Origin: Sphaerolaimus hirsutus
Taxonomy: Eukaryota > Nematoda > Chromadorea > Monhysterida > Sphaerolaimidae
Direction of reading: 5' to 3'
DNA length: 64,000 nucleotides
Assembly: GCA_964036195.1 (NCBI GenBank)
Contig: OZ038460.1
Location: 1,057,504 to 1,121,503, forward strand
Shown here: positions 1 through 12,600 of the stretch, piece by piece
Position numbering within the stretch: position 1 is the stretch's first letter
How the letters are laid out: each line of letters starts with the position of its first letter
Notes under the pieces: generated by a model
Database searches by the model: none
What the model was told of the DNA's origin: nothing
What the model saw: the letters and a program-made list of their open reading frames with translations, nothing else
Program-made: the position numbers and the translations under genes

Positions 1-376
1 GGGAACGGATAAGGGCGCCATGGCATTTTTTAAGGAAATCTAGCGACGGGTGCAGTGCAGCCTTTGGCGCTATCTCAATACTATTTACTTACAAATTTTG
101 TCATGTGCATACTCCACGGACCGAATGCCATGCATGCTTCTGAATTAAACACTGCATGATAGGTCATCGTTAATAAAATTTAAGAAAATTTGAGAAAAAC
201 TTTTCACGAAAAAAACATTCGTCGCTTAGACGACTCCACCTTTTTCTTTTTAAATACTTTTTTTTCATTTTTGTGAAAGTGAGTGCATAAGTATCCCGCT
301 GGAGCGTTATCGACTAAGACACAAGTAATTTTCGACGCATACTTTGCGGTCCGCCGAGTATAGACGTCGCACTTAC

Positions 377-674
377 CTGCTCTGCAACGCCAATCTAGCC
401 GCGTAACTCATACTAGTTCCCATTCCACCTCTATACCCCCCGGCATTGTAACCACTCGACTGCACGTAGTACGGCCCTCCCCCTCTAGCGGGGGCGATGC
501 CGCGACCCCCCCTCAGACCCCTCGGCACCCCCCTGTACCCCCTGGGGGTGGGCGCGGACAATCGGCCGGTGTGGGGGGTGTGCGGCAATTTCGATCTGGG
601 CGGGGGCTTTGATAGGGCCGGCTTTGAACGGTTCCTTATTCGCTCCCCCTCGCCTAGGGAGCCGGCTGGGGATG
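377..674 (-). CDS. SAFB: SAFB-like exon 8 (RG/GY-rich); gene continues beyond the window
   Basis: Acceptor is a 16-base C-run followed by GCAG; donor is AGCAG|GTAAGT. It encodes a basic P/R/S-rich stretch and then RGG and GY repeats (GLRGGRGIAPARGGG), matching the RG-rich C-terminal region of SAFB. It exits in phase 2, so at least one more exon lies left of position 1. A MITE end (343-364) lies 11 bases from this donor. Confidence 0.78.
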
Positions 675-3600
675 CTGCGGGGGGGGGGGGGTAAATTTTT
701 TTTGGGGGGGGGGGTAAATTTGGGGGTGGTATTTTGGGATGGGATAAGGGAAATTAATTTCTGTAAATTGTACGGTAAATTACCAATACGTTTTCACATA
801 TCTACCGATCTTGGAAAAACAACGTTGGAAGTTCGACGTTAAAGGCGCTGCAAAGCAACCGAGTACATAAGAGCTAAAATTTCGAATGAAATTATCGGAA
901 ATTTGTCACTTTACAGCAGGGGTTTAGTAGAGGGGAGTTGATGGGGGGGGGGGGGTTACCCCACCAAATCCGCCAGCTATCTGTCTATCCCAGAGGCCCG
1001 CTCAGCTATCTATCTATCACGGAGGCAAAAATTTTGGCTACTATCCCTTAAACCCCCCCCCCCCCCAAATCGTCCAGCTATCTATCTATCTGGAGCGACT
1101 TTTGAACATTTTTCGCCAGTTTTCGCTCAAAATCGAAATTTTTTGTACCTTTTTATAGTTTTTCACCTCCAAAATCGCTAGTTCATGTTCATTATCGCCT
1201 ATTTTGGCTATATATGTGCTTTTATACCTGATTTTAGCCATTTTTCACCTACTTTTAGCTATTTTCCCCCCTTTTCTTCCTTCTATACCTCGGAAAACCC
1301 TATATATTGAACCCCCGCGAACCCCCCCACCCAAAAAAAATTTTTTTCAGCTATCTATCCCCCTGGAGACGCGATTTGCTATCTATATGAACCCCGCGGG
1401 GGTCCAAATCTACAAAACCACTGCTTTACATGGAACTTGCAGGGAACTTTACCACCGATTTGCACCATTCAAAAACTCACCCTTTCTACTGCTATCATCA
1501 TCTTTAGATTTCTTAGATTTGCTTTTCGAATGTTTGTCTTTGCTTCTATCTTTTTTGCGGTCCTCCGCTTTCGAAGAAGACCGGCGGACGGAATTTTCTG
1601 ACGAATCTGCAAATGGTAATAAAAAAGAAGGATCGATCACAAGGTTCACTGAAATCAATACACATTCAGAAGAAACATATTGGATGAGTACAGGTGCCGG
1701 TTCCGCAAGTGGAAAAGTTAAGAGTTAAAAGTTAAGTAAAATGACGAATGGCAAGTTAAAAGTAAAATTGAATGATAAATGATGAGTTAGAGACAAGAGT
1801 AGGGTTCAAACAGGATTGACTTTTCGGGATCGGGATCGGGATTGGCTGGGATTGGGGTCACGGGATCGGGATCGGGATCGGGATTCGCATTTTTTCGGGA
1901 TCGGGATTGGGGTCTTGGGATAGAGATTTTGGCCACTGTTCTGGCATCCACAGTTGTTCATAAAGGTCTCAAAACACTGTTGGATGCCAGATAATTAAAG
2001 TCCGCGGACATTTCACCCTACAAAATCGGAGAGTTAAAATTCGCTCGCGAATAGAGCGAACACAAAACTTGGGTCCCACCCGGACGCTCGGAATTGAAAA
2101 ATAAAAAAAAAATAAAAGAGAAATGGACGCTTCGCCGTGTCCGTGCGTGCACCCCGCCCATTTCAACGTTTCGTTTCAACGTTGTCCGTTGGAAGCGAAA
2201 AAATTTGACTGTTTTAATGACCCTTTTACCGTTTTTGTTTATTTTTCATTCGTTGGCTCTGTTCCAATGGAAGAGTCCCCATATGATAACGTGGCAGCCA
2301 GCCAAAATTGCGAAATCCGCTATAAATGTAAATAAAAAAGGCTAACACTAACTATATAACCATGTAGGTATATAAACAAAAATAGCAATTATAAAGGTGG
2401 AACATGGCAAAGTGGAGCAACTTTAAATGATTTTTGGCTAACTTTGACTTTTCACTCGCGTTCGTATAATACGCAACTGGAAACTGGGATAAGAGCCAAG
2501 TTTTCATCCGTCACCCGATCTATTCCAATCATAAAAATATTGCGTCACAATAATGACGACATGCACTCTCCACTGGAGAGACTGACGCAAATGTTTGTAG
2601 GGCGATACGTCTGCCGACTTTAGCATAAAATGGACGCTGGGTGTTTGTGTTCACATTTTTTGCATGCAAAAATGTCATTTTTTCACTTTTTATTATTTCC
2701 ACTAATTTTTCCGGGATCGGGATCCCGGACTTGGGAGTTTCTCGGGATCGAGATTTGAAAATTTTCGGAATCGGGATCGGGATTGCTAAATCCCGGAATT
2801 TCACGGGATCCGGGATCGGGATCGGTTAAGAGTAAAGTAAAAAGACAAATGATTAGTTAAGAGATAAAAGTAAAGTTAAGAGTCAAGCAAGTGTATCCAA
2901 ATCTTATTTTTTCGTATCCAGATCTTATGTTTTTGTATCCAAATCTTATGTTCTCTCATAAGATTTGGATACAAAAACATAAGATCTGGATAAGAAAAAT
3001 AAGATTTGGATACACTTGCTTGACTCTTAACTTTACTTTTATCTCTGTACTAATCATTGGTCTTTCAAGATCACTCTTGTCTCTTAACTCATCATTTATC
3101 ATTTAACTTTACTATTTAACTTGCCATTTGTCATTTTACTCAACTCTTAACTTTTAACTCTTTACTTTTCCACTTGCGGGACTGGCCCCAGAACGTAGCC
3201 AGGATCTTGTATGGCGGGTAGTACATATTTAGCCAAAACCCGGTGTGCATGTAAACCCGGTGCACATGTAGACACGGTGATCGTGGTGCAAGGGACATGT
3301 CCAGGTTGTTTGAGCGGGGGCTGTTTGATTACTGAGCCCGGTTAACGGGAGTGCTCAGCCCCCGACCCCCCCAAAAAAAATTTTTTTACCTACATGGTGA
3401 CTGAATGGCGTCATAGCGCTGGCGCTAAAAATCGCTGATATATATGTAATATACATAAAAAAGAGCGACGGGCACTGCATTATTTAGGTGTATTTTGTAG
3501 AGAATTGACAGTACGAGGACCGATTTACTTATTAAATACGTGTTGTGATGAAAAAATGCGGGAAATTTGGCCTACATGTGCACAAGTTTAAATGCGCACC

Positions 3601-6600
3601 GGTACAGACCCGTTGTATTCAGAGCTCGGTGAACGGGGGATGCGCCCCCCTTCAATTTCACTCCTGTCCTGTCGTAAGGAAAGGAGTCATGGCGTGGTGC
3701 CATTTGTAGGCGCCACGCCATGGCGGGGTTGGCGTCGGCATTGGCATTGGCAAAAAATCCAACACAAACCTTTACTCTTTTTCGCATCCTTATCCTTATC
3801 CGCATTTCCATCAGTGGCACTTTTCACAGCGGAAACTTTCTCTTTCTCCTTCTCTTTCGGCTCATCACTTTTCGCACTTTGATTTTGCGCACTTTGCACT
3901 TTTTCCGGCACTTTTTCCTGTGAACTTTGATCCGGGGCGGCGACAACCTTCGTGTTGCGTACTATAGATTGGGGCAGGCGGTCGCCCTCGGTTCGCTCCA
4001 CGCCGATGGTGCGATCCTTGATTTTGGTGCTGCAAATGGATCAGGGGGGTATTGGGTGATTTGTGAGGGTTGTCGGCGATTTGGCTGAAAGTGACAAATG
4101 CAATAAGTGGACAAGTGACAAGAAAGTTGATAAAGTTATAAGCTGGTGATTAGGGTTCAAACGGGATCCCGATCCCGATCCCGGATCCCGTGAAATTCCG
4201 GGATTTACCAGTCCCGATCCCGATCCCGATCCCGAAACCCCAATCCCGATCCCGATCCCGATCCCGAAATCTCAAAAATACCAATCCCGATCCCGATCCC
4301 GATCCCGATCCCGAAAGTTTTCAAATCCCGATCCCGATCCCGAGAAACTCCCAAGTCCGGGATCCCGATCCCGGAAAAATTAGTGGAAATTATAAAAAGT
4401 GAAATAATGACGTTTTTGCATGCAAAAAAGTGGATGCAATCCCCCAGCGTCAATTTTATGCCACTTTTCTGGCATCCAACAGTGTTTTGAGACCTTTATG
4501 AACAACTGTGAATGCCAGAAAAATGGCCAAAATCTCTATCCCTAGAACCCAATCCCGATCCCGGAAAAATGCCTATCCCAATCCCGATCCCGATCCCGTG
4601 ACCCCAATCCCGGCCAATCCCGATCCCGATCCCGAAATCTCAAAAAACCAATCCCGATCCCGATCCCGATCCCGAAACCCCAATCCCGATCCCGATCCCG
4701 AAATCTCAAAAAGTGAATCCCGATCCCGATCCCGATCCCGAAAAGTCAATCCCGTTTGAACCCTACTGGTGATAAGTCCTTCGGTCGGTCAACTTACAAG
4801 TGGGAGTGGCAAGTGATAATTTGAACTCAATTTGAATTTGAACGCAACGTGAATCAAATTTGCAATCAAAGATCGCCTAGTTTCTACCCCCGTGTTCTAA
4901 GTTTCTTGCATTGTGTGACGACCTCGCTAATAACGACAACTAAATCTTTGGAGTAGTACGAAGTGTGTGACGATAACAGCACAAAAAAATTACGAGACGT
5001 CACACACAGAAAATGTGACTTCTTTAACTTTCTTAAAAATTTGTAATCGGTGACTATGATATGGTATATACCTAAATACTTATACTCGGCGGACATGATA
5101 CTCTGCCCTCGCACTCATTTATGTCTCTAGTTGGAAGCGTGCCAATGATGATAAAGCATGCGATTTTTGTGTAAAAGTTGGAGAAAATCATTGTTGTGAA
5201 TAAATTAACGTAAAGGGTTATAACAGCGATGACGTTTTTTAACTTTTTATGAAAATCGCATGCGTAAAAAACCCGTTGGCACGCTTCCAGCGGAACCTTG
5301 CGTGTAGGGTGTAAAGTAAATGCAGTATAACCATATTTTCACATGAATATGCAACTTTTCACTTGACACATGAACTTTTTCGTCGTTGTCGTCGCTAGCA
5401 GTCACACTCGCACACCATTCAAATAACAACGAAAACCCGGAACCGGAACCAAAACCCGAATCGGAAAACAAACCCGTCCAATTTTGTCAGGCACATATTT
5501 GCTTCTTCCGCGCTAGCCATGCTGACAAAGCCGAAACAAGTGTCGGAATCCCTCGCGCGTGAAGAAAGCACGATTTTCGCAGTGACCACATGTCCGAAAG
5601 TGGAAAATACGGTCTTTAAATCGGCCGCCTTAGTGTCTTTTGCCAGATTTGTTACCCAAAGGTTTTTGATTAGGAGCGATGGGGGTGCTGAGAAAAATGG
5701 GGGGGGGGAATTGAGAATTTGATATATTGGAAGGGACATCAATCGTGGCGAATTAGGGTGATATTTTTTCGATACTGGTCCTTTTTACATTTTTTCGACT
5801 TTAATGGTCCTTTTAAACGTTTTTTGTGTGATGACTCCGACAATACTCTACGAAAAATAAAGCTCCAAAAAATCAAACCCTAGTTTTAGATGCCCCACTT
5901 AAAGTTAAAGTTACAAACTTAAAAAATTACAATGTGTCAAGTGCACACACCTGAAACTGATTTCACACTTGCCGCGACCGCATTAATAGCGGTGACTTTC
6001 GTGTTTGGGCTCTGTGCAACAGTTTGAGCGGCATCTGTTTTTGGCGCACTATTGTCGGATTGCGGCTCAGCCGGTTGCTCCTCGTTTGTCGGGCTGAAAG
6101 TGGGGCTAGAAAATGAGTGAAAATAATGTAGCAAAAAAGGCACACTGTTTAGTTGAAAAAAATTTTCAAAATATATTTAAGCTACAGTTATCGCGTGAAT
6201 GTAATGAATGTTTCAGCTGCCGTTTTGTCCTCCGTTTTGTCCAAACGCCTCCAGTCCATTTTCCAAATTTCATTTCTCTGATTCATGGCCAAATTTAAAA
6301 TCATTACTTAACAATTCCTTTGATGTTTGCCGCGTGCATGAAATATTTCATAAATATTGTTATTTTTCGCTTGACTCGGTGTCTAGTATTTTGTCTCACA
6401 CTATGAACCAAATTTGTCCATTCGGTAGTCTCAATGGTGTAGATTATGCAAAATCCAAACCACCATCTGAATCTGAATAGATTGATATTTGCTCAAGGGG
6501 GACATTTGCGAAAACGTGTGTAATAGCGCATAGCTTTTAGCTGGGTCTAGTACTAAATTGGTCAGTGTAAAGGGTCAGTTTGAATGAATGGTGATCACAG

Positions 6601-9600
6601 GTGTTGAAATGAACTGCGAAAAAACGCAGTGAAATGCGTTAGTCATTTTGCAGACATGTCCATGTGAATCCAGATGGAAATTTCACTTCAGCAAATTCTT
6701 TATGCTAAACAAAGAAAATACCCAAGTGAGCAAGTCGTGTCCAAATCACTTCATGCCTATTTTTCTGAGGATATTGATAATTGATGTCCATAAAAATGTC
6801 TGTTAGAATGTGTGAAAGTATGGAATACTATGAAACTGGACCGAAGAGAGAACCCCGCTAGTGTAAAATATTTAAGGTGCCCATAACTGTGTTCATTTGT
6901 TCCACATGATTATCGGTACACACCGCACATCGGTACCGTAACCTATAAAATAGAATGTCGCTGAAAATGCGTTGCGGAAAATCGAATGGAACCACATTTC
7001 GCGGATTATCAAATAATGATCATCTATTCAGGGCAGATTCATAATTGGGAATCGACCCTTTGGATTACCTTGTAACCCATAAAGGATTTTTTCGACATTT
7101 GCCACATACAACAAAATGTTGCTTGTTACAAGTCATTCATTTTGTAATCAGTTGGTGTTTTGTAATCAGTGACAATTTTCGCCATGAAAATGCCGCAAAA
7201 AGTCGTTTTTTACCAAAATTAGATTTGAGGGTGGCGCGCAAATGGCAAACATCAAAGCATTGTCGATTTTCACTCAATTCAGGAATGCTTCAGCGTGTGA
7301 TCGAGCTGCTCACTTGCATTGTTCAACCATTGGAAAATTGCCAATAATGTTATAAGTGCACACACACACGTCCTGTTTCCATACATTGTCCAGAAAATGA
7401 TGTTGCATAATTAAATTTTTATTTATCACTGCACTGACGCTATAATTATAGCTCAGTAACATTTTCGCAGCAATCGAACAGAAAATAAGTTTTGAATTCT
7501 GAGTCTCATCGAGACTAATGAAAGTCTGATAATTTAATATCACTTATAATGTTTTTGACTGATAATTTATATTTTTCAGTTTTCAGAAAAAGATGCTCGT
7601 AGAAATCAGCCGATAATTTTTTTTAATCCAACTCCACAATCTGCAATCGGGCAGCTCATTCTGCAAATCTTTGATTAAATTCAACCGGGCAAACCCAGAT
7701 CACCTCGACTAGCCAACGTTGACAAGTGACAGACACGTGCTAAGAGAAAATTCAACCTGACATTTGCTACTACAAGGTTCCTTCACGTGACTTGTCACTT
7801 GACAAGGAGGGGGTGATCAGTGACGCCATAATTGGCAAAATTCCAATTGGAATAGCACCTGCGATCCGAGCTGCGCAGCGCATTAACGTGACCCAATCGC
7901 AACAAACCTTGGCTCACTGCCAGAATCGTGCCCCTTCTCCCCCACATCCATCTGTTCCCCGTCTTGCTCCCCGGCATCGCCTCCGACCTCGCCGGGCACC
8001 TGGGCGGAACTTTTGTCTCCACTTGGCAACTTGCCAGCGCGACCAGACTGCGTCGAGGCGCTCTCCACTATCATCGAACTATCATCAGTGTTGGAGGCTT
8101 GATGGGCGGCTTGGTGCAATTCCACCGTATCCTTTGAAGTGAAAGGACACCGCGGGGGGACATCTTCCGGCCGCGGGACCGTAAAGTCGGTCCCCATGGG
8201 TCCCAGCGAGTCGTCGGCGGAACCGCCTAAATCCGCTTGTTGGCTCTGTGCCAGAGATTGACCGGGGTCCGATTCGGGCGGCGGCGCATTTTCGTCCGTC
8301 ACCAACGCGTCTTGCGTTTCCGCAGGTAAGGCGACACTCGTTTCCGTCGCGTCAGATTCCGGAAGTTGACCGGATTGAGGTTCGGTACTTTCTGTTTGCT
8401 GTTGATCATCAGCTGCTGCGTACCAACCACCAAAGTGAAATGAGTGTGCGGGTAGGGAGTTTTGTAACTTGCACCCGTCTTGGATCAGTGCCAAAATTTA
8501 CGACACGGTGCTATTTTATGAAGCACAGTTCTCATCCAGTCCAAATGTGCTCCAGATTGCGAATGAATATTATCAGCGGCACTGCAGCAGAGTCGCATGT
8601 CGAATGGCGCAAATTTGACGATTTTCCGGCTCAATCCATCAAATTTTGAAGTCATACAAAACCATTTTTAATGCAAAAATTTCACTACAGAAAAAAAGGA
8701 AAGCGTAGGAAAGTGTGCATTAAAAAATGAACCGACCATTTTCGATTTCAGGAGAATTTCGATCTTCCTGATCGGAATTTTTATCAGCGGCGCTCGTATC
8801 CATCAGCGCTGGAAATTTTCAAAAATGGATACAATTAAAAATCTAATCCGCTTGGATTATAATATGCTTGAAAATGACTTAGGTATCCAAATAACATTTT
8901 TGTTTACATTTCTGCAGTCACTTCAGGTTACTGGTTAATTACCGTATTACCTCGAATTATCCCCCCTCGAATTAACCCCCCCTCAAAATGGGCTGGGGAA
9001 ATAATAACCCCCCCCCCCCTCGAAATACCCCCCCCCTTCGGAATGATGTACGTCATGTACATAATAAATACGTTATGTACGCAATGTACATGATGTATAT
9101 TACTGTTTATCACCATTGCAGCTACACATAGACTAGTTTATGTAGTTATTATGTCCAAATATATCCTGTTTGAACACATTTATTACCTGTTTTGGGTATG
9201 CAAATGCCTACTATTTACTACGATCCTTACGAAAATTTTTGACGAAATAATAAAACCCCCCCTCGAATTAACCCCCCCCTTCAAATTTTGCTGGCGAAAT
9301 AATAAACCCCCATGGGGGTATTTCCAGGTAATACGGTAATCACTTCCCTAGTCAATGTTTTTCGAACCTTAACATAACAGCGTATTTATTTAGGTACATA
9401 AAATTTATTGTTCCATTGTGAGAATAAAATCACTGTGAGCAGGGGTATCCTAGATTTTGAGCCTCCGGGGGTTGAATGGGTAGCAAATCGCTCCTCCCCA
9501 GGGATAGATAGCCGGAAAGTGTTGTGGGGTTTGGGGGTCCACCGGAGGTGCGATTTGATACCTACCCAACCCCAGACGGTCAAAACCCTCGAAACACCCC

Positions 9601-12600
9601 TGAGTCGACTAAGTGTCCAAGAGCAAAAACCACTTTTTTCCACCTACCGTCGTCCTTCAAATTCGAATCGTTACTGGGGGTGCGTTGAGCCATTTGCGCG
9701 CCAATTTCGAACTCGTGCGATTGCGCGTCCAAACCCTCGGATTGCATCGCCTGCGGTTTTATTTAGATTTAGTTTTTTTTGAAAAAAAAAATTGAAAATA
9801 TTTGATCGTGATTTTTTTGCGATTAAAGGCGGTGTTTAGACGAAAATGACAAAAGTTAAATGATGGCAAAAAAAAGTTTTTAACGTTTTATATTTGAAGA
9901 AAAAAGTTACGCATTTGTGAGAAAAGGTGAAGTATACATACTGCTTGAGTTTACACACATTCCAAGTTTCAGATAATTTTTGCATGTTGCTCGTAAGGTC
10001 TCTGTTTTTATAAAATTGTGGTTGTCGCAGTTAGGGTTGGCCGATGTTTTTTAAGGAAAAAACGTTTTTTTATAAAAAACATGACGTCCGAAATGTTTGT
10101 TTTTTAAACCATCGACCGAAATTTTTAGTACTAAGCACTAGGTATTATACAAAAATTTTGCGCGCAAGCGCGCAATTTCACACACCAATTGACATTGGTG
10201 GTTGTTTTCATTGGTTTTGTGGCATTCTTAGTATCAAAGTATCCATTTATATATGCTACCATGGGTTAATGGCGCTCCACACGGTGGTTGACGCTACTTT
10301 TTAGAAGTCGATTTAGTCAACTCAGAGTCAACTGTTTAAAGTATAACTATTTTGAATTTTTTACCTGTGTTGATTAAGAAATATTGAGAAGTCGATTGAT
10401 GTAGAATGAAAGAAGGGGATTTTTTGGATACATATTGTAAATGGCTCAGAGTCAATTGAATTTTTGACCAGTTGACTCTGAGTTGACGCTAATTTTGGCG
10501 TCAACTAGCGTGTGTGGGACCAATAAGCCGTCATATGTTGCTGTAGTATATAATATTGAGGTAATGTGCTTCCATGTAACTCCACAGTGTGTAACTTCAC
10601 TCCCAAAGTAACAACCTCCTTTTATAACCTTGTTTCATCACTATTCCATGCCAAACTTTACCTGAAGTCACGAACATTCAACTATAAGGCGATATACGAA
10701 CGTATCGACAAAAAATGGATATTTTTGACACAAATCACCACTTATAATTCTATCCCATGGCTCAACAGCCCTTATATGGTCATATATAACATCACAGAGT
10801 ATTGCCACTGTCTGATATACCTATATATGTTGACACAAGGTCATATCTGGGAGCTTTTAAAAAAACGGTTTTTATTTATAAAAAAAACGTTTTTTATATA
10901 AAAACATCGAGTTAAAAAAACGTTTTTTTTCCAACCCTAGTCGCACTAGCATAAACGCTGCGACAATAGAATTTTTTCTAAAAACGCCTAGAACTTCATA
11001 TTTATATACGCAATGGAAAGTTATGGAAATAGGTGTGTATTTAGAATTCAGTCCAGTATTTAGAAAAGTGCCAAGAATAGTGATGGAAAAAGCGCCAGGC
11101 TTTGCCGCCAAGCGCCAAAAGCGCCATGGCGCTTTTCGGGACCACAGCGCCAAGCGCCACAGCACTTTTTGCTTTGGCGCTAGCGCCAGGTGCCAGCGCC
11201 ATGGCGCTTTTCGGGACCACAGCGCCAAGCGCCACAGCACTTTTTGCTTTGGCGCTAGCGCCAGGTGCCAGCGCCATGGCGTTTTTCCATCGCTAGCCAG
11301 GAGTACCCACGATTTTTACTTCCGCGATTCGTACATTTGCATAAATACATAGAATACATTTGCATAAAATAGGTGATTTATGCCGGCGCACATATTTTTT
11401 TAATTAAGTAATTGATTATATTAAGTTGACAACCGATTAAACAGTTTTGAAAACATTTGAGTTTGCCACGATAAATAACCGCCAAAAGTTGCAATTTAAC
11501 AAACTTAAGTGTGTACTTAAGTGTGAATATAATTAAATTTTTTCTGGTAAACTAAAACGTGTTCAAAACAGATTTATCAGTATTAGAAGTTTAATAGGTT
11601 GTCAACTAGTAGTGTGCGTGGGCACATTAAACGGAAATAGAATATCTTTGAGAGTACGCTTCCATATGCTTCTAAAAACATCACTAGAAGTGTATTCATT
11701 TTGTTTTCTAATTTAAGGTTGTTATCAAAAGAGAATGTTCAATTTCCTTCAACATGTGATGTAGCCCCAAATGCGTGTTTAATAAGAGCTTTCCCTGACA
11801 AACTCCATGTAGGTATACCTATTTATTTGCTGACATGCAATCAATTTTCATACATCAAAAGGCACGAAGATGCTAAAAATTCATCGAACCATTTTATTTT
11901 ATTTACATGGATAAATTTATGGACAAATGGCGAATGGAGCTCAACATGATGAATTTTTAAAACCTGTTTGAGAAAAATATAGATTTTTTAATACCACTGT
12001 TTTCAAACACGTTTCTATTTAAAATAAACATAAAATAGGAGTTTTATTAACTAAAATCAGCACTAAAAAAAACGACATTTCCTGCATTCAGCGAGATATT
12101 TATTCTTTTTTTAATGTCATGTTTTAATTACAGAAACACACTCCCCCAATTGCAACAGATGTGGCTGTCTCAAATAAGTAAATGTTTCAGATTTGTTTAT
12201 AGTTCATTGTACTGTTCACATCTATAATCAACCCCACAAAAATTAAGCTATTTAGAATTATCTATGAAAAATATATGAACCACATGTTTAACTTATTTGT
12301 TTCTTATTAACTTGTTTGTTTCCTTGCCACAGCAGGACATAAAAACAACTTTTAATCCCTGGTTGATCTAGAATATTACATGAAATGAACATGACATTTA
12401 TTAGAAATTGGCTGCACATTCTAAGCCGCATGTCATTTCCAGTGGCATGTTAAAAGCATGTATTTTTCCACTCCTTATCAATGTTTGAGAAGAAAATTTG
12501 TATTGGCGTCATGTATTAACACCCCCACCAAAAAAACACACATTTTATGGCATTTCACAGTTAAATTGCTTCATCTAATGATTTTTCTCAATCTTCAAGA

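Noticed and set aside
4190-4759. Open frames of SRSRSR/PDPDPD type (also 2529-2829, 45820-46262, 46604-46951)
   Set aside because: These are translations of the ATCCCG / CCGGTC hexamer arrays of MITEs; RS-like runs arise from the repeat itself.
1800-4765. CGGGAT hexamer arrays as interstitial telomere repeats
   Set aside because: They occur in both orientations inside elements with defined ends and target duplications, and the unit is not a known telomere repeat.
5419-5742. RRM open frame as an independent single-exon gene from its first ATG
   Set aside because: The first 15 codons are intron (C-tract and CTCAG acceptor) and the RRM's last strand is in the next exon at 3770-4029.
6820-6870. 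GACCGAAGAGAGAACCCCGCTAG as a Helitron 3' end
   Set aside because: It resembles the hairpin-CTAG segment at 36140-36165 but lacks a clear stem here and no matching left end was found.
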